NCBI RefSeq assembly: GCF_000266945.1
Contig: NC_018025.1
Coordinates: forward strand, 3,100,001-3,164,000
Reading direction: 5' to 3'
Origin: Desulfomonile tiedjei DSM 6799
Lineage (GTDB): Bacteria; Desulfobacterota; Desulfomonilia; Desulfomonilales; Desulfomonilaceae
Length of the DNA stretch: 64,000 nt
Shown: piece after piece, positions 43,869 to 52,497 of the stretch
Position numbering within the stretch: the stretch's first letter is position 1
How the letters are laid out: the number at the start of each line of letters is the position of its first letter
Made by a program: the position numbers and the translations under genes
The notes under the pieces: generated by a model
The model's database searches: none
What the model was told of the DNA's origin: nothing
Seen by the model: the letters and a program-made list of their open reading frames with translations, nothing else

Positions 43869-46800
43869 ATGGGTATCATCGAGCTTTTCGTACGACGTCC
43901 GGTCCTGACCATCACGATCATGGTGGCTATGATATTCTTTGGCATATTAGGATATGTCAAACTTCCTGTGGCCGCCCTCCCGCAAGTCGATTTTCCAACA
44001 CTTTCCGTATCCGCTTCTCTGCCCGGGGCGGACCCTGAAACCATGGCATCCAGCGTCGCCACTCCTCTGGAAAAGCAGTTTTCTTCGATAGAAGGACTCC
44101 GGACGATGAACTCGTCCAGCAGCCAGGGAACAACCACGATAAATCTGCAATTCGATCTTTCGCGTCGAATAGATGCTGCTGCCATGGATGTCCAGGCAGC
44201 GATAAGCAGGGCCAGCGGATTACTCCCACCGAATATGCCGAGTCCGCCTACCTTTTACAAGATCAACCCGGCGGAACATCCGATTTACTACATGGTCATC
44301 CATTCGGATGCCATGCCCCTGTACAAAGTGAACGATTATGCCGAGACAATCGTCTCCAATTCACTTGCAGTCGTCCCCGGGGTTGCCCAAGTAATCAACT
44401 ATAGCCAGCAAAAATTCACGGTAAGGATACGTGTCAATCCGGATCTCCTCGCTGCCAAACATATTAGTGTAGACGAAATAACAAATGCTGTCTCCTCGCA
44501 GAATGTGAACCTGCCGCTGGGGACTCTCGACGGGAAGCATCAGACCCGCACGTTGAAGGCCTCCGGCCAACTCATGAACGCAAAGGCGTACGAACCGATT
44601 ATTGTCTCGTATGTAGAGGGCCAGCCGGTTCGTTTGGACGAAGTGGCGACTGTAGAGGACAGCATTTACGCGGACAAGATCGCATGCTATTACGCAGGTA
44701 AGAAATGTGTTGCTCTGGCAATTCAGCGACAGCCCGGATCGAACACCATAAGTATCGTCGATGAGATCGAACGGGTGATGCCTTCCATTCGAGCCGCATT
44801 GCCGCCTACGGTTCAACTGGAAGTGGTGTACGACATGTCGGAATCCATACGGGCTTCTGTGGATGACGTCAAACTGACACTCGTACTCGCGATCGTTCTT
44901 GTGGTCCTGGTAGTCTTCATTTTCTTGCGCAATGTGTCCGCCACAATTATTGCGAGCATCGCTATTCCGCTTTCTATTGTCAGCACGTTCATCGTTATGT
45001 ACCTGTCCGGGTTTTCGCTTGATAACCTTTCACTTATGGCGCTCGTATTGTCCGTAGGGTTTGTCGTGGACGATGCAATAGTGGTGCTCGAGAACATTGT
45101 CCGACATCTTGAAATGGGGAAGAAACCGTTTCAAGCGGCATTGGACGGTGCGAAAGAAATTGTCTTCACTATTGTCTCCATGACCTCCAGTCTCGCAGTT
45201 GTGTTCACTCCAATTATGTTTATGGCAGGCATATATGGGCGTGTTCTCAACGAATTTGCAGTGACCATAACCGTTGCGATTCTGGTCTCCGGGGTCGTAG
45301 CGCTGATGGCGAGTCCTATGCTCAGCAGCAGATTGCTTCGGCCGCAGACGAGACTTGCCGAATCAGACCCTATATTCGGGACCATGCTGAAGTATTATAC
45401 GAAGACCCTCGGCATGGCCATTCATCACAGGCGCATTACACTGGGTTTGGCCGTAGCAATGCTTTTCGCCACAGGCTATCTCTTCTACATTATGCCGAAG
45501 GGTTTCATCCCTGCAGTCGATATGAATTATCTGATCGGTTTCTGCATCGGTGACCAAGGAGTCTCACCGGATGAAATGGAGAACAAACTGAAGGAATTGG
45601 CCCCGGCTATTCAAGCAAATCCTCAGGTGAGATCCGTTCTTACTGTTTCGGGGTATCCTCAAAGAAACCAGGGATTTTCCATAGCATTTCTTAAAGACCG
45701 TCCGCCGAGAACAGTTTCCGCGCAAAAGGTGATGGCTCAACTTGCTCCCGTGGTGAATTCGTTTCCGAGCCTTCTTGCATTCTATTCCGTGCCGCCTCTC
45801 ATTGAAATCAGCACGGAAGTATCTGCAAGCCCTTATCTTTTTATCCTGCAATCTCCGGACACGAAAACTCTCTTTCAGAGCGCGGAAGCCCTGACGCATG
45901 CTATGTACGGCCTGCCACAGATCACTGGAGTCAACTCCAATCTGTACGTCAAGAATCCCGAAGCATTCATTCAAATTGATAGAGACAAAGCGAGTTCCGT
46001 GGGCATTACTGCCCGGAATCTGGAAGAAACCGCTTTTTCCTCCTATGGTCAACGGGAAATCTCGAACATTTATGGAACAACCGACACGTACAAAGTGGTC
46101 ATAGAAGTTGAAAAAGATCTCCAGCGTTATCCTGAACAACTGACTGCTCTTTACATGAAGAACGACAACGGTGAAATGGTCAGGTTGGATGCAGTTGCAG
46201 ATGTACTTCCTCAAATCGGTCCGCTCACCGTGAATCATTACGGACAGCTTCCGTCGGTGACTGTTTCTTTCGATACAGCTCCCGGTTTTGCATTGGGCCA
46301 GGCCACGGAAGCTTTAAGAGAACTTGCAGCTCAAACACTCCCCAGTTCGGTGAGCTACAGATTCGGTGGAACAGCGGAAGCTTTCGAGCAGTCCATCGGC
46401 AGTCTGACTGTTCTGCTTTTCATAGCAATCGTCATAATCTACATGATACTTGCCTGTTTGTACGAGAGCTTTCTTCATCCGTTGACCATCATTGCCGGCC
46501 TACCTTCCGCTGCATTCGGAGGACTCCTGGTGTTGTGGCTGTTCGGGATGGAGTTGAATCTTTACGGTTTTGTCGGACTTTTCATGTTAATCGGCATAGT
46601 TAAGAAGAATGCAATCATGGTTGTCGACTTTGCTATAGAAGCCGAGCGGCATGGCAAATCCCCTTTGGACGCGGCGGTGGAGGGTTCTATAGTCCGTTTC
46701 AGGCCGATTATGATGACGACTATCGCAGCCATAGCGGGTATGGCTCCAATTGCATGGGGTTATGGTGCAGGAGGCGATTCCAGGCAGCCACTCGGTCTTG

Positions 46801-46949
46801 CAGTTGTGGGTGGCCTTCTGCTTTCACAGGTGGTGACGCTTTATCTGACGCCGGTTGTGTACTCGTATCTCGCTGCTTTTCAGGAGTATTTGCGAAAACG
46901 CAATGCTGCCAAAAGAGAGCTTCTGGGTATTCCAGATGAACGTATCTAA
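43869..46949 (+). CDS. RND multidrug efflux permease (AcrB/MdtB/C-like)
   Basis: 1026-residue inner-membrane proton-driven pump with the HAE1 layout of twelve transmembrane helices and two large periplasmic loops. It has the N-terminal FVRRPVLTITIMVAMIFFG and the block LPGADPETMASSVATPLE. The proton-relay helix has VGFVVDDAIVVLENI, the GFIPAVD segment leads the second half, and LFMLIGIVKKNAIMVVDFAIE plus FRPIMMTTIAAIAGMAP complete it. Substrate range cannot be predicted. It forms an operon with the adaptor gene; the repeat B copy starts 2 bases after its stop. Confidence 0.95.
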   Translation: MGIIELFVRRPVLTITIMVAMIFFGILGYVKLPVAALPQVDFPTLSVSASLPGADPETMASSVATPLEKQFSSIEGLRTMNSSSSQGTTTINLQFDLSRRIDAAAMDVQAAISRASGLLPPNMPSPPTFYKINPAEHPIYYMVIHSDAMPLYKVNDYAETIVSNSLAVVPGVAQVINYSQQKFTVRIRVNPDLLAAKHISVDEITNAVSSQNVNLPLGTLDGKHQTRTLKASGQLMNAKAYEPIIVSYVEGQPVRLDEVATVEDSIYADKIACYYAGKKCVALAIQRQPGSNTISIVDEIERVMPSIRAALPPTVQLEVVYDMSESIRASVDDVKLTLVLAIVLVVLVVFIFLRNVSATIIASIAIPLSIVSTFIVMYLSGFSLDNLSLMALVLSVGFVVDDAIVVLENIVRHLEMGKKPFQAALDGAKEIVFTIVSMTSSLAVVFTPIMFMAGIYGRVLNEFAVTITVAILVSGVVALMASPMLSSRLLRPQTRLAESDPIFGTMLKYYTKTLGMAIHHRRITLGLAVAMLFATGYLFYIMPKGFIPAVDMNYLIGFCIGDQGVSPDEMENKLKELAPAIQANPQVRSVLTVSGYPQRNQGFSIAFLKDRPPRTVSAQKVMAQLAPVVNSFPSLLAFYSVPPLIEISTEVSASPYLFILQSPDTKTLFQSAEALTHAMYGLPQITGVNSNLYVKNPEAFIQIDRDKASSVGITARNLEETAFSSYGQREISNIYGTTDTYKVVIEVEKDLQRYPEQLTALYMKNDNGEMVRLDAVADVLPQIGPLTVNHYGQLPSVTVSFDTAPGFALGQATEALRELAAQTLPSSVSYRFGGTAEAFEQSIGSLTVLLFIAIVIIYMILACLYESFLHPLTIIAGLPSAAFGGLLVLWLFGMELNLYGFVGLFMLIGIVKKNAIMVVDFAIEAERHGKSPLDAAVEGSIVRFRPIMMTTIAAIAGMAPIAWGYGAGGDSRQPLGLAVVGGLLLSQVVTLYLTPVVYSYLAAFQEYLRKRNAAKRELLGIPDERI

Positions 46950-46951
46950 TG

Positions 46952-47079
46952 CCATTTCGCAATTATGTATATAAGATGACGAAGGCCGAGGTGTTCTGAG
47001 CGGAGTGATCAGACGGCCTTGCGTCGTCCGGAGCGAAGGATACCTCGAGCCTGCCAGATTACAAAAACAAAAGCGAATC
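46952..47079 (-). repeat. Dispersed structured repeat B, copy 2
   Basis: Inverted copy of 31419-31546. Differences at the stem base (TGGAGGT/ACCTCA in copy 1, TCGAGGT/ACCTCG in copy 2) keep the pairing, suggesting conserved structure. It separates the RND operon from the RNase operon. Confidence 0.85.
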
Positions 47080-47123
47080 GATATAACAGACTGTTCTCAG
47101 TCTGCTTGGTTCGGAGGTGGTGA

Positions 47124-47519
47124 GTGTCTTGCGTAAAATACTGGATTCTTCTGCTAGCTCTTACCATCGCCTGTGCTCTCCCCTTCACAGCACAAGCGGA
47201 CTCGGTTTCGATCTTCACTGCCGATTCTCACCACAGTACCCAAGCCATTATAAAAGCAGGAGATCTGCCGCACCAAGCGCAGAATACTCTGGCACTGATC
47301 AAGAGAGGCGGCCCCTTCTCGCATCCCGAAAAAGACGGCACCGTTTTCGGCAACCGAGAAGGTAGGCTTCCACACAAACCGAGAGGCTATTATCGGGAGT
47401 ACACAGTGCCAACTCCGGGGGTCCGCGGAAGAGGGGCTCGTCGCATTGTGGCTGGTTCTTGCGGTGAGTTTTATTATACCGACGATCATTACACAACGTT
47501 CAGACGAATCCTGGAGTGA
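47124..47519 (+). CDS. Exported guanyl-type ribonuclease (barnase/RNase Sa fold)
   Basis: 131 residues. GGAGG six bases before GTG 47124 sets the start. A signal peptide (YWILLLALTIACALPFTAQA) precedes a microbial ribonuclease domain. ALIKRGGPFSHPEKDGTVFG is followed by YYREYTVPTPGVRGRGARRI and FYYTDDHYTTFRRI. By analogy with RNase Sa, Glu92, Arg106/Arg107 and His122 are the catalytic residues, all present. It should cleave RNA after guanine outside the cytoplasm. The next gene overlaps its stop and encodes a barstar-like inhibitor, strong support for a toxic RNase. Confidence 0.9.
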   Translation: MSCVKYWILLLALTIACALPFTAQADSVSIFTADSHHSTQAIIKAGDLPHQAQNTLALIKRGGPFSHPEKDGTVFGNREGRLPHKPRGYYREYTVPTPGVRGRGARRIVAGSCGEFYYTDDHYTTFRRILE

Positions 47520-47527
47520 AGATCTTG

Positions 47528-47968
47528 ATGAAATTAGGTGAGCTCCTGAAGAAAACTGAAGCATCCGGGGTTTATCTTCTGGATGAAGCAATACCTGCCT
47601 CAGAAGTAGAACATCTCGTCCGTGGTCTCGATTTCACGTTTTTTCATCTTCAGGGCAGCCGAATTCTCTCAAAAACGGATTTCCTCATAGAGATTGCCGC
47701 GACTTTACGTTTCCCCGATTACTTCGGTTATAACTGGGATGCTCTGGCGGATTGCATGACTGACATTACCGGCGGAGATGAGAACAGCCGAGTTATCCTT
47801 TTCGACAGATTCGATCTCTTTGCGGAGAATTCTCCCGCTGAATTTGCTACAGCTCTGGAAATTTTTGGCGAGTCGGCAATTTTTCTCTCCCAGAGAGGAA
47901 TCGGCTGCTTCGTACTGCTCCAGGGAAGAAGATCTGCCGCTCCGGAACTCCCCAAAGTGGAGAACTAA
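47528..47968 (+). CDS. Barstar-family ribonuclease inhibitor
   Basis: Cytoplasmic inhibitor expected to neutralise the adjacent RNase. After an N-terminal strand-helix (GVYLLDEAIPASEVEHLVRG) it has the barstar signature FPDYFGYNWDALADCMTDI, whose acidic/aromatic helix fills the RNase active site in barstar. The core is about 100 residues; a tail of 30 follows. ATG 47528 has GGAG eleven bases before; TTG 47525 and GTG 47516 (inside the RNase stop) are alternatives. Overlap or near overlap with both neighbours implies coupled synthesis. Confidence 0.88.
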   Translation: MKLGELLKKTEASGVYLLDEAIPASEVEHLVRGLDFTFFHLQGSRILSKTDFLIEIAATLRFPDYFGYNWDALADCMTDITGGDENSRVILFDRFDLFAENSPAEFATALEIFGESAIFLSQRGIGCFVLLQGRRSAAPELPKVEN

Positions 47969-48972
47969 TGGGAAAAACAGGCAAAGAGAATTACCTTACC
48001 GATGTACAAGGAATCCTGATAGGACATTTCACGTCCTTGGAGTCAGCTTCCGGAGTGACCGTCGTGCTCTGTCCGAAGGGGGCCACTGCTGGAGTCGATG
48101 TTCGTGGAGCTGCACCCGGGACCCGGGAAACAGACCTGCTTGCACCGCTGAATCTGGTGGAACAAGTACAAGCCGTGGTGCTATCCGGAGGATCCGTGTA
48201 CGGACTTTCAGCTTCAGACGGTGTGGTGCGATGGCTGTCTGAACAGGGTATGGGCTTTCCGCTGCCGGATAGAAAAGCCGTACCGATCGTACCTGCGGCT
48301 GTATTGTTCGATCTCGGCCGAGGCAAGGATTTTGTTCCGCCCGTGGGTCCGGAGTGGGGACGGATCGCCTGCGAAAACGCAGTTTCAAAGTATAACGGTC
48401 TCGGATGCCTTGGAGCTGGAACCGGTGCGGTGTCCGGAGCCATAAAGGGTGGCTTGGGATCGGCGAGCGAAGTCCTGGCATCAGGCATTACGGTAGCTGC
48501 AATAGTCGCAGTGAACTCGCTGGGATCGGTGATCGACTCGAGAACCGGCCTCGCGTGGGAACTGGAAACGGAGATTGATGACGAGTTCGGCCCGATTGCG
48601 AGACGCCGGGTCAAATTGCCTCAACCTGAACCACCGGCTGCAGCCGCCAACACTACAATCGGGTTGATAGCGACCGATGCGGTACTCACGAAGGCGCAAG
48701 CTATGAAAATTGCTCAAATGGCCCATGATGGTCTGGCTCGGGCAATCAGGCCTTGTCACACCATGTTTGACGGAGACACGATCTTTTGTGTTGCCACCGG
48801 CATCCACGATCTGCCGGACACTCCGGGCTTCTTTGTGGCTCCCAAAGCGGTCGCCCTGAATGACATCGGAAGATCTGCAGCAGACTGCATGAGTAGGGCA
48901 ATTATCAGAGGAATTGTGGAAACCCACAGTCTGGGAACAGCGGTCGCCCTGAGAGATCTGGAGGCATTCTGA
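47968..48972 (+). CDS. P1 family (S58, DmpA-like) peptidase
   Basis: Self-cleaving N-terminal-nucleophile hydrolase of the L-aminopeptidase/D-esterase family. The 334 residues show VRGAAPGTRETDLL, VLSGGSVYGLSASDGV, GCLGAGTGAVSGAIKGGLGSAS and NTTIGLIATDA. The threonine pair in NTTIG is where the family cuts itself to make the active nucleophile. The start ATG shares its A with the barstar stop (TAATG), so it is the third gene of the unit. Why a peptidase should go with an RNase pair is unknown. Confidence 0.92.
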   Translation: MGKTGKENYLTDVQGILIGHFTSLESASGVTVVLCPKGATAGVDVRGAAPGTRETDLLAPLNLVEQVQAVVLSGGSVYGLSASDGVVRWLSEQGMGFPLPDRKAVPIVPAAVLFDLGRGKDFVPPVGPEWGRIACENAVSKYNGLGCLGAGTGAVSGAIKGGLGSASEVLASGITVAAIVAVNSLGSVIDSRTGLAWELETEIDDEFGPIARRRVKLPQPEPPAAAANTTIGLIATDAVLTKAQAMKIAQMAHDGLARAIRPCHTMFDGDTIFCVATGIHDLPDTPGFFVAPKAVALNDIGRSAADCMSRAIIRGIVETHSLGTAVALRDLEAF

Positions 48973-49088
48973 ATCTGCACGAGGAACACATTTCCTGCTT
49001 CGTACCCGTTCGACACATTGATCCGGTTGTTCTTCCGAGAAGCGTGCTTGCAGAGAGTTCTGGAGTCCCTGATTAGAAATTTGAAAAT

Positions 49089-49122
49089 CCCGGGGGGACT
49101 CACGTGGTTCCCCCGGTTTTTG
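49089..49122 (+). terminator. Rho-independent terminator
   Basis: CCGGGGG (49090-49096) pairs with CCCCCGG (49110-49116), followed by a T5 run. It lies 117 bases after the peptidase stop and before the converging gene at 49189. Confidence 0.7.
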
Positions 49123-49188
49123 GAACGTGGCAGGCGGTATCTACGGTCTTTTTATGCTAACCAGTGCTCTTCGCGGCCGCGAACGACA

Positions 49189-49569
49189 TCAGGCTTGATA
49201 ATGGGGCTGATCTCTGTGGCCCCTCTTGGCTTCTTCTTCGCTTATGATGTTCTTGACATTCGACAGGAATTCTTTGGTTTTTTCTTCCTGGGTCTCTTGA
49301 GCTTCCTTCATACTTTCCCAGGCATGTTTTTGGTACTCGGAACTCTGTTGGTACGATTTGAGGAAAATGCTCATGTTCTGTTCGAGCATTCGGTTGGCGG
49401 TCGATACTCCCGTTTCATAGCTCATGCGCATCGCTTGCAGCATTTGACTCATGGAGTCTTGCATAAGGCTTTGCCATTGTTTCATCCAGGGCGTCATCAT
49501 TTCCAAATAGATCTTGTCCCACAATTCGATAGAATCTTTGTTTAATTTGCTCATCTGCTCATGAAGCAT
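49189..49569 (-). CDS. Small helical, phasin-like protein
   Basis: 126 residues, GGGGAG before ATG 49569. Almost wholly helical and rich in Met, Gln, Glu and Lys (WDKIYLEMMTPWMKQWQSLM, MSQMLQAMRMSYETGVSTAN, then a charged end EAQETQEEKTKEFL). This resembles phasins or PhaE-like small subunits but carries no diagnostic motif. A longer plus-strand frame over the same bases is cysteine/phenylalanine-heavy and lacks a ribosome-binding site, so I treat it as the shadow. Confidence 0.65.
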   Translation of the reverse strand: MLHEQMSKLNKDSIELWDKIYLEMMTPWMKQWQSLMQDSMSQMLQAMRMSYETGVSTANRMLEQNMSIFLKSYQQSSEYQKHAWESMKEAQETQEEKTKEFLSNVKNIISEEEAKRGHRDQPHYQA

Positions 49570-50074
49570 ACTTTCTCCCCTTTCAATTCTCTTAACACGT
49601 GTTCAAAATCGCAAGAAAAAACAAGGAGGCAATTTGCAGGACGATACAACAATTACGAGACGATTCAACTTGATCCACCTGCTCGACACTATGCGCAATA
49701 GTTGCCTTCTTGCTTTACCGACGAGAACGTGCTCCTGCAAAAGTACAAGCATGTTCGTACTCGAGAAGAGCAAATCCTGTGCCGTTACTGGAGATGCAAG
49801 AAAACTTCAATATAATTAGTGATTCTTATTCGCATTGAGTCCGCCTGCCTTAGAATAGGGGCGAAAATCATCCACGTTCAAACGAGACGATCCATTTTTC
49901 CGGTTGTTCTCAATAGGTTAGCCCGTTTCTTGCCGAGGGGGAATTTTCGGCCGTCGTCCTCTGGATCTACCGTCTACTCTCCCGGGAAGGACTTGTTCCA
50001 CACGGATAAAAGACCATTTACTTGATGGGGACTTACTGCCCATCCCGTACGCCCCGTTCCGTCAAATATTCGTA
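49570..50074. other. Gene-free stretch
   Basis: About 505 bases upstream of the phasin-like gene and downstream of the CDF gene. Short frames of 60-68 codons are present but without ribosome-binding sites or recognisable features. I see no repeat or clear terminator. Confidence 0.4.
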
Positions 50075-51163
50075 CTAACCGATTCGTTTATGGCTGGGGG
50101 CGTCGCCGATGAGATTTTTCCTGTGCCATTCTTTTTCTTGAGTAGGGTCTTCCTGACGATGATCGCAGATCCTATTCGCGCATACGGGACAATCGGGGTC
50201 CAAACAGGGGTCCAGATGAACCAGGATATCCGGCGCTTTGTAGTGTTTCGTGAAAAGTCCCTCTATGAGCTTCACCTCTGAATGGGCCTCCTCCAATGGA
50301 AGATCCCGGGGTAAGATCAAATGGAAATCGATGTGGACTCTCTGCCCCGATCTCCAGGCCCGGAGCCGGTGAACATCTATCCACTTGTTTTTCTTATGCT
50401 CTGCCAGAATGGCGCAGACTTCATCGAGAAGCTCGGGATCGGCCTTGTGCATCAAACCGCCAAAGGCCCTTCTGACCAGCGTTGTTCCCCAGAAAATTAT
50501 GTTTGCTCCGGCAACACATGCGATGATCCCGTCCAGTCTGAACCAGCCGGTATAGTGAACGGCCCCGAGGCCCACAAACACCGCTGAGGAGGTAAACACG
50601 TCACTCATGAGATGTTTGCCATCCGCCTCGAGAACCAGCGAGCCGGTTCTTCTTGCGATTTTGAGCAGCACCATAGCGAGAATGAGATTACCGACAGCAG
50701 CCGTAACGAGAAACAAGAGTCCTGGCCCAAGGTTAGGGAGTTCCAGCGGATAGAAGATCTGCCTCAAGCCCTCATAAAAGACCCCTCCCGCAGCTAACAT
50801 AATGAGAGCGCCTTCAAATCCCGCTGAAAAGAATTCTATTTGACCATGTCCATATGGATGGCTCTCATCAGCAGGTTTGTGAGAAACAATGACACTGACG
50901 AATCCGAAAGCTGCAGCAACAACATTGATGATTGATTCCAGGGCGTCCGACAATATTGCCGATGAACCGGTGATCCAAAAACCATAAAATTTGAGCCCCG
51001 TTAACAAGGCACCTACAATGAGTGCGGCAAGCATGGCTCGCGTGTCTGACCTGAAGTCACCTGTCCCGGATTGAGAGTTGTGCTGTTGCCAATCTTCGCC
51101 TTTCGAGGTACATGCGGTCAGGGGATCGTCTTTATTCACCGTCTTCTCCGGATCATAGCTCAT
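50075..51163 (-). CDS. Cation diffusion facilitator (CDF) transporter
   Basis: Divalent-metal/proton antiporter in the inner membrane. The first 50 residues are hydrophilic. Six transmembrane helices follow, including the metal-site pairs SDALESIINVV in TM2 and HLMSDVFTSSAV in TM5, with PADESHPYGHGQIEFF before TM3. The cytoplasmic C-terminal domain has RSGQRVHIDFHLILPRD and an unusual Cys-rich end, DPCLDPDCPVC with a later C, which may sense or bind zinc or iron. In TM2 the usual HxxxD site starts with Ser-Asp, as in several iron/zinc members. ATG 51163 is preferred to GTG 51184. Confidence 0.9.
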   Translation of the reverse strand: MSYDPEKTVNKDDPLTACTSKGEDWQQHNSQSGTGDFRSDTRAMLAALIVGALLTGLKFYGFWITGSSAILSDALESIINVVAAAFGFVSVIVSHKPADESHPYGHGQIEFFSAGFEGALIMLAAGGVFYEGLRQIFYPLELPNLGPGLLFLVTAAVGNLILAMVLLKIARRTGSLVLEADGKHLMSDVFTSSAVFVGLGAVHYTGWFRLDGIIACVAGANIIFWGTTLVRRAFGGLMHKADPELLDEVCAILAEHKKNKWIDVHRLRAWRSGQRVHIDFHLILPRDLPLEEAHSEVKLIEGLFTKHYKAPDILVHLDPCLDPDCPVCANRICDHRQEDPTQEKEWHRKNLIGDAPSHKRIG

Positions 51164-51391
51164 CGCAACATACTCTAGTATCACAGTCTTTGCTCGGGGA
51201 AAAGCGATCCAAGATGTATAGCTTGCGTCTGCACTGTCATCATCTTAAGACATCCACGAGAACGCAATAGACGATTTTTTGTCTAATTTAAAGAATGTGG
51301 AAGAAATCGTGGATACATCAATTTACTTGAAGTACGCGACAGCCTGATACAACCATTTAATTACCCGGACACGACAGAACAGGAGCAATTG

Positions 51392-51748
51392 ATGAACAAG
51401 GTCAAACTGATCGCACTGGCTGCGGTCATCGTGATATTCACGGGGGCAACTGTAATGGCCCAGTATAGAGGTCCCAGCAGTCAAGCTCCGGCATCGGGCA
51501 GAATATACTACTATTATGGTCCCTATGACCAGCCGTATTCGGATTGGGGACTGCCCTCGGGGAGTGGCGCCGATACCAGTCTGTGGGGACAGGGTTCGCC
51601 CTCCGGACAGTCGGGCGGTTCCCCTTCCGCTCAGTACCAGACCAGTGGCCGCGGTATTGGAGCGGCTGACGGATCTGTTTCCGGTGCCGCCTCTCCGTCA
51701 GGTCAATCCGGAGGATCTCCTTCGGCACAATACAGGACCAGTTGGTGA
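51392..51748 (+). CDS. Exported Gly/Ser-rich protein with duplicated 17-residue motif
   Basis: Unrecognised, 118 residues, with GGAG six bases before ATG 51392. After a signal peptide (KLIALAAVIVIFTGATVMAQ) comes a tyrosine cluster (RIYYYYGPYDQPY). Then the motif SPSGQSGGSPSAQYxTS occurs twice (51596-51646 and 51692-51742). The two DNA copies differ at many third positions while the protein is nearly identical, so the motif seems under selection. Secreted or surface, function unknown. Confidence 0.65.
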   Translation: MNKVKLIALAAVIVIFTGATVMAQYRGPSSQAPASGRIYYYYGPYDQPYSDWGLPSGSGADTSLWGQGSPSGQSGGSPSAQYQTSGRGIGAADGSVSGAASPSGQSGGSPSAQYRTSW

Positions 51749-51784
51749 CGAGAATAGGGTCTACCCGCGAAAAGGGGCAGACCC

Positions 51785-52486
51785 TCAACCCAATTCGAGA
51801 ACAGCCTTTATAGGTAAATGATCGGAGGCAATCTTCGCAGTGACACTTTTATGCACCGTGAATTCCTTGAGAATTTTTTTCGGACGCACAAAAATTCTGT
51901 CAAGAGCAAATAGAGGGAACATAGTAGGATAAGTGGCTAGTGTTGGTCCTTTTCCCAGACGTTTTGTCAAACGGTGCTTCGCTGGACTAAGCGGCGACCA
52001 TATGTTGAAATCCCCCATGACAACAGTGTACTGAACATGACCGATAGAGAGGGATTCCAACAAGATGTCGACTTGTGCCCTGCGTTCCGATGCTCGTAAT
52101 CCCAGGTGTGTTGCCACCACTCGAAGGATGGTTCCATTCACATCGAGGTCCACGTCCAATGCTCCTCTCGGCTCCCTCGATCTGACGCTCAAATCCAATC
52201 GCCGAAGCCTGGACACGGGATATCTCGTTAACAGCACATTCCCAAAGTTTTCACCGTTTCTACAGAAGGTCGGTCCTGCAATAAGCTCGAGACCCGTAGT
52301 CTTCGTAATGTCCTGCATCAAACGACTGAACGCTTCATTTTCGGGAAAGCAGGCTTCCTGAAGCGCTATCACGTCTGCCTTCAATTCATCGAGCACCTGG
52401 ATGATGCGCCGCGGATTGTACGAACGATCCATGCCGTTCCACGCGTGCACATTATAGCTTGCTATCGAAATGCGACTGCCTCTCAC
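51785..52486 (-). CDS. Endonuclease/exonuclease/phosphatase family protein
   Basis: 233 residues of the EEP fold: SIASYNVHAWNG, VIALQEACFPENEAF, RYPVSRLRRLDL, VVATHLGLRASERRAQVDIL, VVMGDFNIWSP and the final SDHLPIKAVLE. These are the metal and phosphate-binding motifs of this superfamily (DNase I, sphingomyelinase, phosphatases). GTG 52486 is fixed by AAGGA seven bases before it, 11 bases after the PLD/VTT stop; the frame is open far upstream by chance. No signal peptide. In other bacteria EEP proteins are found fused or linked to PLD/VTT proteins, suggesting one lipid-related pathway. Confidence 0.88.
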   Translation of the reverse strand: MRGSRISIASYNVHAWNGMDRSYNPRRIIQVLDELKADVIALQEACFPENEAFSRLMQDITKTTGLELIAGPTFCRNGENFGNVLLTRYPVSRLRRLDLSVRSREPRGALDVDLDVNGTILRVVATHLGLRASERRAQVDILLESLSIGHVQYTVVMGDFNIWSPLSPAKHRLTKRLGKGPTLATYPTMFPLFALDRIFVRPKKILKEFTVHKSVTAKIASDHLPIKAVLELG

Positions 52487-52497
52487 TTGTGCATCCT

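Noticed and set aside
49018-49545. 175-codon plus-strand frame opposite the phasin-like gene
   Set aside because: Crosses the terminator at 49089, lacks a ribosome-binding site, and the minus-strand protein has a good start and natural helical pattern.
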